A DNA stretch of 27,199 bases from Candidatus Pacearchaeota archaeon (GTDB lineage: Archaea; Nanobdellota; Nanobdellia; Pacearchaeales; GW2011-AR1), in contig JADHVH010000005.1 in assembly GCA_016784085.1 (NCBI GenBank), positions 1-27,199 of the forward strand, given 5' to 3'. Shown here piece by piece: positions 6,542 through 13,411 of the stretch. The translations under genes were made by a program, and so were the position numbers. Every line of letters begins with the position of its first letter. Position 1 is the first letter of the stretch. The notes beneath the pieces were generated by a model. The model worked only from the letters and a program-made list of their open reading frames with translations, did not search any database and was not told the origin of the DNA.

Positions 6542-7987
6542 ATGCCTAAAAAAAATAAAGAAGGTATAACTGTAAAAAAAGATGAGAACTTTAGCGAATG
6601 GTTTTCTCAAATAATTGAAAAAGCAGAAATAGTAGACATAAGAGGGACTGCAAAAGGATTTATGGTTATTCGGCCCTGGGGTGCAGAAATAATTGAAAAC
6701 ATGTATAAACTTTATGAAAAAGAACTACATAAAAAAGGCCATAAACCAACATTCATGCCATCTGTAATTCCTGAAGAAAATTTGAAAAAAGAATCTTCCC
6801 ATGTTAAAGGATTTACTCCAGAAGTATTTTGGTTAAAAGAAATTAATAAAGAAAAGTTAGCTCTAAGGCCAACAAGTGAAACACTTTATACTCCAATGTT
6901 TAAGTTATGGATTAGAAGTCATAGAGATATGCCTATGAAACTCTATCAAAGAGGTTCTGTTTTTAGATTAGATACTAAATCTACAAGACCTTTAATTAGA
7001 ACTAGAGAAATTTTATGGATTGAAGCCCACGATGCTTTTGCAACCAAAAAAGAAGCAGAAGCTCAAGTTCAAGAAGATATTCAAATTACTGAAAATGTGA
7101 TGCATCAACAATTTGGAATTCCATTTCTACCAATGAAAAGGCCTACATGGGATAAATTTGCAGGTGCAGAATACACTATTGGATCAGATGTTCTAATGCC
7201 TGATGGAAAGCTAATACAACAACCTTCAACACACCTCATGGGTCAAAAATTCTCCAAAGCATTTAATGCAAAATTCAAAGATGAAAAAGGAAAAGAAGAT
7301 TATCTTTGGACCACAGCCTATGGACCAGCAATGTCAAGAATATTAGTTTCAGTCATATCTATGCATGGAGATGATAATGGGCTTATTCTTCCATTTATGT
7401 TGGCCCCTTATCAGATTGTTCTAGTACCAATATTTAATGCTCAAAATAAAAGTAAGGTTATAAAATATACTCATGAAATTTCAAATAAATTAAAATGTTA
7501 TAGGACTTACATAGATAATCGAGAAGAATATAGTCCTGGTTGGAAGTTCAATGAATGGGAACTTAAGGGAATTCCTTTTAGAATAGAAATAGGTGAAAAA
7601 GAAGTTAAAGAAAAAAAATTCACTTTATTTTCTAGACTTACAAATAAAAAAGATCTTATTTCAATAAAAAACCTATCAAAAATAGATAAACTAAGTAAAG
7701 AATTTGATAAAAATTTAATTAAAAAAGCAGATAAATTCATGGATGGAAAAATAGAAGATTGCAAATCTCAAGAAGATTTAAAAAAAATTATTAATAATGG
7801 TAAAATTGCAAGAGTTAACTTTTGCTCTACAGATTCTAATGGAGAAAAATGTGCAACTTATGTTGAAAAGGAATTAATTGCAGAGGTTAGAGGGACATAT
7901 GCAAATAAAAATGAATCTCCAAAAGGAAAATGTATTATATGTAGTAAAAAGTCAACAGATATAGTTTACATTGGTAAAAGCTACTAA
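6542..7987 (+). CDS. proS: prolyl-tRNA synthetase, archaeal/eukaryotic type
   Basis: A class II aminoacyl-tRNA synthetase that charges tRNA-Pro, 481 residues, the usual length of the archaeal type without a bacterial editing insertion. Visible landmarks are RPTSETLYTP (109-118), the motif 2 region with MKLYQRGSVFRLDTKSTRP (132-150) and LIRTREILWIEAHDAF (151-166), GAEYTIGSD, and the motif 3 region ending MHGDDNGLILP. The anticodon-binding domain follows, and the C-terminal domain has four cysteines (428, 437, 464, 467), the zinc site typical of this type. The last residues, YIGKSY, match the Tyr-ending C-terminus of the family. Nothing suggests loss of function. Confidence 0.97.
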   Translation: MPKKNKEGITVKKDENFSEWFSQIIEKAEIVDIRGTAKGFMVIRPWGAEIIENMYKLYEKELHKKGHKPTFMPSVIPEENLKKESSHVKGFTPEVFWLKEINKEKLALRPTSETLYTPMFKLWIRSHRDMPMKLYQRGSVFRLDTKSTRPLIRTREILWIEAHDAFATKKEAEAQVQEDIQITENVMHQQFGIPFLPMKRPTWDKFAGAEYTIGSDVLMPDGKLIQQPSTHLMGQKFSKAFNAKFKDEKGKEDYLWTTAYGPAMSRILVSVISMHGDDNGLILPFMLAPYQIVLVPIFNAQNKSKVIKYTHEISNKLKCYRTYIDNREEYSPGWKFNEWELKGIPFRIEIGEKEVKEKKFTLFSRLTNKKDLISIKNLSKIDKLSKEFDKNLIKKADKFMDGKIEDCKSQEDLKKIINNGKIARVNFCSTDSNGEKCATYVEKELIAEVRGTYANKNESPKGKCIICSKKSTDIVYIGKSY

Positions 7988-8007
7988 AAATTATTTAAAA
8001 ATAAATT

Positions 8008-8130
8008 TTATTCTCTAGCAGCTTGTAATACTTTTTCAAGTTCCTGTTCTAACTTATCTGTAGCCTGAACTAATAATGTAAGTTCTAACTCAACAAAAGT
8101 CTTTTCACTTGTTTCTGTTATTGTTTTCAT
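8008..8130 (-). CDS. short ORF, 40 codons, unknown
   Basis: ATG at 8130 to TAA at 8008 encodes a 40-residue soluble, acidic, probably all-helical peptide that begins MKTITETSEKTF and ends with QAARE. A heptad-like pattern of Leu/Val with Glu/Lys suggests a short coiled coil. A GAGG at 8144-8147 could serve as ribosome binding site, although its 13-nt distance is long. That GAGG falls in the 3' arm of a predicted stem (8144-8246). The frame is clean and the composition looks coding, but at this length chance cannot be excluded. Confidence 0.45.
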   Translation of the reverse strand: MKTITETSEKTFVELELTLLVQATDKLEQELEKVLQAARE

Positions 8131-8143
8131 TTTATATTGAAAA

Positions 8144-8246
8144 CCTCAGAAAAATTCAACCATCTCCTCAAAATCTAAAATAACTAAGAATTATTGTGCC
8201 CGCAATTCAATTCAGATCCAGAGAAAAAAGTTGAATTAAAATGAGG
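8144..8246 (-). ncRNA. candidate structured RNA / cis-regulatory leader
   Basis: Outer pairing CCTCA (8144-8148) with TGAGG (8242-8246) is followed by a symmetric 4x4 internal loop and then AATTCAAC (8153-8160) with GTTGAATT (8230-8237). Further in, TCTC (8163-8166) can pair with GAGA (8221-8224) and ATCT (8173-8176) with AGAT (8214-8217). A GC-rich-loop hairpin closes the tip (about 8188-8206). The element lies in a gap without convincing genes. On the minus strand it ends 13 nt before the 40-codon ORF and would bury its GAGG. The strand and even the existence of a transcript are inferred. Confidence 0.35.
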
Positions 8247-8374
8247 GATTGTATTTGTCTTTAATAGTTATAGCAAAGACTAAGCTAGAAAGAATCATGC
8301 AAGATCTATTCCATAGTCTAGTTGCCATATTAATTAAGTTTTATAGGAAAACAATGTTTTTATATGTTTCGTCC

Positions 8375-8430
8375 TCTATGATCTTTTATAAAAAGAACTT
8401 TATTTATTCTATGGTTTTTTATAAAAGAAG
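8375..8430. repeat. two-copy direct repeat with TATA-like palindromes
   Basis: Two 23-bp copies, 8375-8397 and 8408-8430 (33-bp period), share TCTATG followed by TTTTATAAAA and a GAA-rich end, with few differences. They lie just beyond the stop of the DHH gene. They could be tandem promoter elements, binding sites or a terminator region; the sequence does not decide. Confidence 0.5.
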
Positions 8431-8438
8431 AGAATTGA

Positions 8439-9512
8439 TTATTCTTTATTGTAGAATTTTTCAATATATTTTTTAAATTCATCAATATCTTCTGTACGCA
8501 CTGTTGCACCTACAGCATCTCTATGGCCTCCACCAGTAGCATTTTCAAGTTTTTTAATAATTTCTAAAACAGGGGTACGAACATTTTTACCTCTTAAAGA
8601 AATATTTACTTTTATACCTGCAGAATAGGCAGCAATAATTATTTTTTTTGGAAAAATAAAACTTAATTCATTGGACAAATCTCCAGCCATACTTAATTCC
8701 CCTCCAAATTTAAAAAATAAAACTTTATCTGATTTTTTTCCAACTTCAATGGCCCTATCCAAAATCTTTTGATATTTAGAATTAATATAATTATATCTAT
8801 AATGCATTTGTTTATTTTCTTTAGTTTCTTCTAAAACCTGATAAGGATATTTTGCTTTCATTAGGAACTTCATCATCTGAATAACATTTGTAATTCTATC
8901 TTTAATTCCAAAACTAAAAATTTGGGCTATTTTTCCAATTCCTGACCTATAAAAAATTTCAAAAGCATCTTTAGTTTTTATTGCCAATTCAGGATATTCT
9001 TTTTGAAACTTAGAATAAAAATCTGGAACAAATTTATCTGCAACACTCCCCACCACTGCCAACCAAAGATCTTCTTTTTTTTGAGAAACCTGGTAGCACA
9101 AATAGGTTGTAGGTTCTGCAAAAATATTTTTTTTCAAAGGATTTTTCTTTTTTATATTTACCAAAGAATTATAATAATTAACAGATTTAGGAACAGGTTT
9201 TCCATCATTATCATGATGATCTATCCAAACTATAGGAATATTAAACTTATTAGCTTCTTCAAAAAATTCATCAGAAACTATTGGTTTATCTAAAATAAAA
9301 ATATAGTCACATCCAAGCTCATGAACTTTTCTAAAATAATCTAAAGTTAAATCCGGATATGATTTAATTGGAAATCCTTTTCCTTTTCCAGAATATTTTT
9401 GCAATAAAAGAAAACTACAAAGACCATCAACATCATTATCAAAAAGAAATAATGGATTTTGAGCAAGATCTAAATGGTCTCTTATCTCTTGAATTTGTTT
9501 TTTTGTTAACAT
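8439..9512 (-). CDS. DHH-family phosphoesterase (RecJ-like)
   Basis: A 357-residue DHH/DHHA1 phosphoesterase. The metal-binding motifs are FDNDVDG (24-30, Asp25/Asp27/Asp29) and IDHHDND (97-103, the DHH signature). The C-terminal DHHA1 domain ends with the substrate-binding motif GGGHRDAVGA (327-336). The family covers RecJ-type 5' exonucleases, the GINS-associated nuclease of archaea, nanoRNases and cyclic dinucleotide phosphodiesterases. The exact substrate cannot be read here. It is the last gene of an operon: its ATG abuts the stop of the PLP decarboxylase gene with no gap, which suggests coupled translation with the polyamine/hypusine genes, an odd pairing for a nuclease. Confidence 0.9.
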   Translation of the reverse strand: MLTKKQIQEIRDHLDLAQNPLFLFDNDVDGLCSFLLLQKYSGKGKGFPIKSYPDLTLDYFRKVHELGCDYIFILDKPIVSDEFFEEANKFNIPIVWIDHHDNDGKPVPKSVNYYNSLVNIKKKNPLKKNIFAEPTTYLCYQVSQKKEDLWLAVVGSVADKFVPDFYSKFQKEYPELAIKTKDAFEIFYRSGIGKIAQIFSFGIKDRITNVIQMMKFLMKAKYPYQVLEETKENKQMHYRYNYINSKYQKILDRAIEVGKKSDKVLFFKFGGELSMAGDLSNELSFIFPKKIIIAAYSAGIKVNISLRGKNVRTPVLEIIKKLENATGGGHRDAVGATVRTEDIDEFKKYIEKFYNKE

Positions 9513-10553
9513 TTATTCTCCTATTTTTGTTTGTAATTTTTTATATCCAAAAAAGTCTGTAGTATAATTATAGGCACCTGCATTTAAAAAAGTGATTTTA
9601 TCTCCAACTTTTGGATTTTTTAATTTTACTTTATATCTAAAAATATCATCACGAGTAGGACTATTTCCTTTAATTAAATAATATTTGCCCTCATCTTCTT
9701 TTTCTAATTCACCTTCCACCAGCATTTTATGTTGCCCAATAACAGTATCTAAAGCACAATTATAGAGTGTGGTGTTAATTATAATATTTGAATCATAAAT
9801 TTGAATTATTTCTGTTTCAAGTTTAACAGCAGGAGCTGCCACAAATCTTCCAGGTTCAATAATTGTTTCAATATCATATTTTTCTAAAAATTTTCTTGCA
9901 ATAACTAATTTTTCAAAAATATATGGAAGAACCTTAGAGGTATAACTCCTATAAACAGATGGTAGACCTCCTCCTAAATTAATAATATTTATTCTTTCTA
10001 AACTTTCTTGAGTTAATGAATCTTGTATTTCTTCCTGGATTTCCCACTCACTAGTATTTTGGCTTTTACGATGAATATGGATACCTAATTTATCTATATT
10101 TGAATTATTTTTAATTCTAGTAATAATTTCATTTATTTTTTTAGCAGGAATCCCATATACAAAATATTTTCCAGAACCAATTCTATGTTCCTGGAATTTC
10201 ATTCTAAGACTTAAATTAATTTTTATCCCCTCTTCTTTAACTACTTTCAAAAGTCTTTCCAAATCAATTTCATTATCAATAACAAAACTCCTAATTCCTT
10301 TTTTAAAAAGTTCTTTTAATTGATCTTCAGATTCTGCCTGAGTAAAAAAAGAAATTTTAGATTTATCTTTAATCATTCCTATTTCTTCAAAAGCATGAAT
10401 TGAAAAACCAACATCTAAATTTTTTTCTTGTAAAATATTCCCAACTTCTCTATTTGTTTTATAGGAATAAGAAATTTTTAATTTTAAATCTAATAATTTT
10501 TTAATCTGATCAAAAACTATTTGTTTAGATAAAATAAATCTAGATTCTTTCAT
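9513..10553 (-). CDS. PLP-dependent fold-III decarboxylase (ornithine/arginine/diaminopimelate decarboxylase family)
   Basis: A 346-residue alanine-racemase-fold decarboxylase. Lys32 in YSYKTN is the expected PLP lysine. HIHRKS (159-164) corresponds to the PLP-stacking His region, NLGGGLP (192-198) to the phosphate-binding glycine loop, and EPGRF (233-237) binds the cofactor phosphate. GAY (326-328) is the C-terminal active-site tyrosine region. Where the family usually has a catalytic Cys-Asp in a TCD-type motif, this protein has PTRDD (299-303), with Arg301 in the Cys position. It is also shorter than typical members. The 4-bp overlap with deoxyhypusine synthase suggests a polyamine product feeding spermidine synthesis, but lysine biosynthesis or a non-standard substrate cannot be excluded. 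Confidence 0.85.
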   Translation of the reverse strand: MKESRFILSKQIVFDQIKKLLDLKLKISYSYKTNREVGNILQEKNLDVGFSIHAFEEIGMIKDKSKISFFTQAESEDQLKELFKKGIRSFVIDNEIDLERLLKVVKEEGIKINLSLRMKFQEHRIGSGKYFVYGIPAKKINEIITRIKNNSNIDKLGIHIHRKSQNTSEWEIQEEIQDSLTQESLERINIINLGGGLPSVYRSYTSKVLPYIFEKLVIARKFLEKYDIETIIEPGRFVAAPAVKLETEIIQIYDSNIIINTTLYNCALDTVIGQHKMLVEGELEKEDEGKYYLIKGNSPTRDDIFRYKVKLKNPKVGDKITFLNAGAYNYTTDFFGYKKLQTKIGE

Positions 10554-11488
10554 TCTAATAACCCTTGTTTTTTCATTTTTTCAAGAACACTTGTCATAAC
10601 AAGTGGAAAAGTAATAGAAACATCTCCGTTTACTGTAGAAGCTTCAGCATCATCTTTTAATTTACCCCATGATTTTGCCTCCTGAGTTGTGGCCCCACTC
10701 ATAGATCCTGAAGAAGCATGACTTGTAGTCATATATACAGCATAATCAAATCCTCCTGAAAGAAGAGCTGCAAAAACAGCATAATGTTTTGAAGTACTTC
10801 CCCCTAAACTAATTAATCCTTTTTTTTCATCAAAAGAAAGATCCTTAACAATTCTATCCATATCTAAAATAGGATCTACAATAAAATCAGAATGTTTTTG
10901 TTGAAACATAAATAATTGAAATCCAAAAGAAGAATCTGCAATGCCAGGGCAATAAATGGGAATATTATTTTTAGCAGCCTGATATAAAATTGAATTTTTA
11001 TCCTTAACTTTTAAACCTATTTGATAAAGAAGTTCTGAAACAGAAATTCTTTTCTTTTTATTATAAATTTCTGATAAATATTTATTCATTTGGTCTTCAA
11101 ATTTCATATAACTTTCATTTCTAATAACAAGATTTCCCACTCTATTTTCTCCTCTTTCATGAAGTTGAGTGTCATCTGCATAAAAATTAGAAACTTCAAA
11201 TTCTTCACCACCAGATTTCATAAGATCTTCTTCAATAGCTCCAGATGTTGTTACTAAAATATTTGGAATTTTTAATTTGCATAATTGAGAGAAAAATCCT
11301 CTTAAACCAGAAGTAACCATATTTGAAGTAAATGTAAGAAATATTTTAGATTTAGATTGTTTCATCTTAAGAATTACCTTTATAGCTTCATTTAATTCTA
11401 CTGCTTGAAAACCCAGTGATCCAAAACTATCTGTTAAATCCTCTATAGACATTCCATGTTTCCAAAAAAAATCTTTAACTTTTTTCAT
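10550..11488 (-). CDS. dys: deoxyhypusine synthase
   Basis: Transfers the aminobutyl group of spermidine to one lysine of translation factor aIF5A, the first step of hypusine formation. The 312-residue length fits the archaeal enzyme. Conserved features are LTFTSNMVTSGLR (51-63, NAD-binding region), the central IPIYCPGIADSSFG segment (176-189), ISLGGSTSKHYA (226-237) with the intermediate-forming lysine at Lys234, and the DYAVYMTTS...SGSMSGA block (248-266) ending in EAKSWGKL. The catalytic lysine is intact. It is the first gene of an operon with a PLP decarboxylase (4-bp overlap) and a DHH phosphoesterase. This arrangement suggests polyamine supply and use are co-expressed. The target aIF5A is not in the window. 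Confidence 0.95.
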   Translation of the reverse strand: MKKVKDFFWKHGMSIEDLTDSFGSLGFQAVELNEAIKVILKMKQSKSKIFLTFTSNMVTSGLRGFFSQLCKLKIPNILVTTSGAIEEDLMKSGGEEFEVSNFYADDTQLHERGENRVGNLVIRNESYMKFEDQMNKYLSEIYNKKKRISVSELLYQIGLKVKDKNSILYQAAKNNIPIYCPGIADSSFGFQLFMFQQKHSDFIVDPILDMDRIVKDLSFDEKKGLISLGGSTSKHYAVFAALLSGGFDYAVYMTTSHASSGSMSGATTQEAKSWGKLKDDAEASTVNGDVSITFPLVMTSVLEKMKKQGLLE

Positions 11489-11657
11489 TTTAAAAATTTA
11501 GAAAGACAAGACTAAGAAATTAATATTCAGGTATTGCTAGTGAATCATTCAACATCTCTAAAGTCATAATTTTCTAAACTAACACCTATTTTTAAAGATT
11601 TCTCATTAACTACATCATAATAATCTTTTTAAGTAAATAATTTCTTTTAAAAACACA

Positions 11658-11873
11658 ATGAATAAATGGTTAGAAATTTTAGTGGGATTGGTAGTATTTA
11701 TAGGAACAATCTTAATTGCATGGGCTTCAGGGGCATATTCTTGGACTATTTTTGGAAAAAACCTTGATTTTCTTCATGCAGGATGGATTTTATTAAAAGG
11801 AGCTATTTTCTGGATTGCAATGTTAATAGGCTTTTTATTGATAGTTCTAGGAATCACTGATTTAAAAAATTAA
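11658..11873 (+). CDS. small two-helix membrane protein, unknown
   Basis: A 71-residue protein with two hydrophobic helices at about residues 5-26 and 46-67, joined by a short polar, aromatic loop. The second helix ends in GITDLKN. Start by the first ATG; an AT-rich TATA-like stretch (about 11629-11640) lies upstream at near-leaderless distance. It converges with another small membrane protein gene, with A/T tracts between. No family was recognised. Confidence 0.7.
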   Translation: MNKWLEILVGLVVFIGTILIAWASGAYSWTIFGKNLDFLHAGWILLKGAIFWIAMLIGFLLIVLGITDLKN

Positions 11874-11916
11874 GAATAAGAAAAAAAAATTCTAAAAATA
11901 ATGTAATAAAGTTAGA

Positions 11917-12051
11917 TTATTCTAACATTAAAGCTAATACTGCTGTTACAACTCCACCTATAAGTGGAAGGTAGTATCCAGCACCCCAGAATTGACCAAT
12001 AATTGCAACTAAACCAGCAGCAAAAATTACCCATTTTTTCCAAGCATCCAT
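11917..12051 (-). CDS. 44-residue small membrane protein with strong ribosome binding site
   Basis: ATG at 12051 to TAA at 11917. The peptide starts MDAWKKWVIF, and its hydrophobic, Gly/Ala/Val-rich body likely forms one or two short membrane helices around a QFWGAGYY turn (residues 20-27). A GGAGG lies 6 nt before the ATG in the decamer AAAAAGGAGG. Codons are mostly GCT, GGT, GTT and ATT, unlike the Lys/Asn-heavy neighbours. The strong start signals suggest high expression. Function unknown; a structural or secretion-related membrane component is possible. Confidence 0.7.
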   Translation of the reverse strand: MDAWKKWVIFAAGLVAIIGQFWGAGYYLPLIGGVVTAVLALMLE

Positions 12052-12057
12052 ATTAAT

Positions 12058-12062
12058 CCTCC
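12058..12062 (-). promoter_or_regulatory. Shine-Dalgarno site of the 44-residue membrane protein
   Basis: GGAGG on the minus strand, 6 nt before the ATG at 12051. It decides the start of a gene too short for routine detection. Confidence 0.75.
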
Positions 12063-12117
12063 TTTTTGAATTTAATTAATAATAATAAAACAAATTTATA
12101 GTATATATAATTAATCT

Positions 12118-12723
12118 TTAGGAAGAAAATGCAATTAAATATCCTTCAATAAGTGCAGCAATTATTAAAAGAGGTAAAACTATTAACAAAAATATTCTTA
12201 ATGAATTCCAAATATAATCTTTAAAATATTTTATTCTGTTTTCTTTAAATGCAAAAGTTCCTAATTTTAAACCCAAACCAAGAGAAATGAATATTGCTGG
12301 AAGTTCAAAAATTCCATGAGGAACTAAATTCCATAAAATTCCAAACCCTTCTGAAGATACGCTCATTGCAGCTACAAACCCCAATAAATATCCATTCATT
12401 ATTAAACCAACAAGAGGAATAATTCCTAAAAAAATCCCCATAAAAATCCCCATAAAAGTGCTTTTAATATTATTTAAAAAAATGAATTCAAATAATTCTG
12501 CAGAATCCATTCCCTGTGTTAACTCTATTAATTGTTTTAGGTAAGATATTATTTTTTCAGAAATGTGTTCAGGTGCAGGAATAAAAAATCCAATTAGAGT
12601 AAATATTAAAAAAATTCCTATTGAAAAATAAATGTAATTTTTAGAATCTTTAAGATATTTCCAACTTTCTTTATATTCTTGTTTCAAATTAAAATCTTTT
12701 TTTTTACTCTTTTTTTTTACCAT
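12118..12723 (-). CDS. SpoIIM-like (stage II sporulation protein M family) membrane protein
   Basis: A 201-residue membrane protein with a basic N-terminus (KKKSKKK) and about five helices (roughly 31-48, 88-107, 111-128, 136-155, 174-197). The signature NGYLLG (110-115), followed by LVPHGIFELPAIFISLGLG (133-151), identifies the SpoIIM/DUF95 family. That family occurs widely in archaea; its role outside sporulation is not settled, with membrane remodelling or transport suggested. It is the third gene of a tight operon after TFE and the rhomboid protease, 13 bp after the latter. Confidence 0.9.
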   Translation of the reverse strand: MVKKKSKKKDFNLKQEYKESWKYLKDSKNYIYFSIGIFLIFTLIGFFIPAPEHISEKIISYLKQLIELTQGMDSAELFEFIFLNNIKSTFMGIFMGIFLGIIPLVGLIMNGYLLGFVAAMSVSSEGFGILWNLVPHGIFELPAIFISLGLGLKLGTFAFKENRIKYFKDYIWNSLRIFLLIVLPLLIIAALIEGYLIAFSS

Positions 12724-12736
12724 TCTTATTAAATTA

Positions 12737-13399
12737 CTAACTAAAATGTCTACTAATCAAACGTATTTTGTTCTTATATGCTTTTCTCAAATATAATCCA
12801 TATCCTAATCCTGCAATTAACCCCCCCAAATGGGCTGCATTACCAATAGGTATATTTCCCACTCTAGAAATTAACCAAAGAATAATTAACATTCCAGGAG
12901 CAGCATATTTCATTTTAATAGGAATAGGAATAAACATAACATAAACAGGAAGATTTGGAGTAACCAACATTAAGAATCCAATTAATCCAAATAAAGCTCC
13001 TGAAGCTCCAACAGCAGGAACATGCAAATTTAAATTTCCTGCAAATAAGTAAGCTAAAACAAAAAATAATCCTGCAAATAATCCTGAAAGTAAATAAAAC
13101 CAAAAATATCTTTTAGGCCCCAGAATTTTTTCAACAAGAGAACCTACAAACATAAGTGAAAACATATTTACAAATAAATGTAAAAAATTAGCATGCATAA
13201 ACATACTAGTTAAGAAGGTCCATAAAAAAGACCCATTCAAAATATAAAAAGGATCCAGTGCAATAAATTTTTCTATAAATCCTTGGTTAAAAAATATTAA
13301 AAATAAAATCACATTAACTGCAATTAAAATTGTGTTAATACTCATACTTGAAAAAAAATTCTTTTTCCTTTTGGGATAAATTCTATAAACTCCTGTCAT
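12737..13399 (-). CDS. rhomboid-family intramembrane serine protease
   Basis: A 220-residue polytopic membrane protein with about six helices. The rhomboid catalytic dyad is visible: Ser133 in GASGALFG and His190 in NAAHLGGLIAGLGYG. The HANFLHLFVNMFSLMFVG segment (69-86) holds the conserved His and Asn that form the oxyanion region. Such proteases cut transmembrane substrates within the bilayer. The N-terminal 20 residues are basic and cytoplasmic. It lies 12 bp downstream of the TFE gene and 13 bp upstream of the SpoIIM-like gene, so the three are probably co-transcribed. Substrates are unknown. Confidence 0.95.
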   Translation of the reverse strand: MTGVYRIYPKRKKNFFSSMSINTILIAVNVILFLIFFNQGFIEKFIALDPFYILNGSFLWTFLTSMFMHANFLHLFVNMFSLMFVGSLVEKILGPKRYFWFYLLSGLFAGLFFVLAYLFAGNLNLHVPAVGASGALFGLIGFLMLVTPNLPVYVMFIPIPIKMKYAAPGMLIILWLISRVGNIPIGNAAHLGGLIAGLGYGLYLRKAYKNKIRLISRHFS

Positions 13400-13411
13400 T
13401 TTTTTGAAAAA

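Noticed and set aside
8249..8476. 75-codon open frame on the + strand
   Set aside because: It begins with TTG, has no ribosome site or fitting TATA box, runs into the 3' end of the DHH gene and has a low-complexity Phe/Ile/Tyr composition.
11545..11628. Coding-like fragment on the minus strand upstream of the deoxyhypusine synthase gene (26 codons, no start codon, possible frameshift into a 15-codon frame)
   Set aside because: It may be a gene remnant, but it is too short and startless to call; no homologue was recognised.
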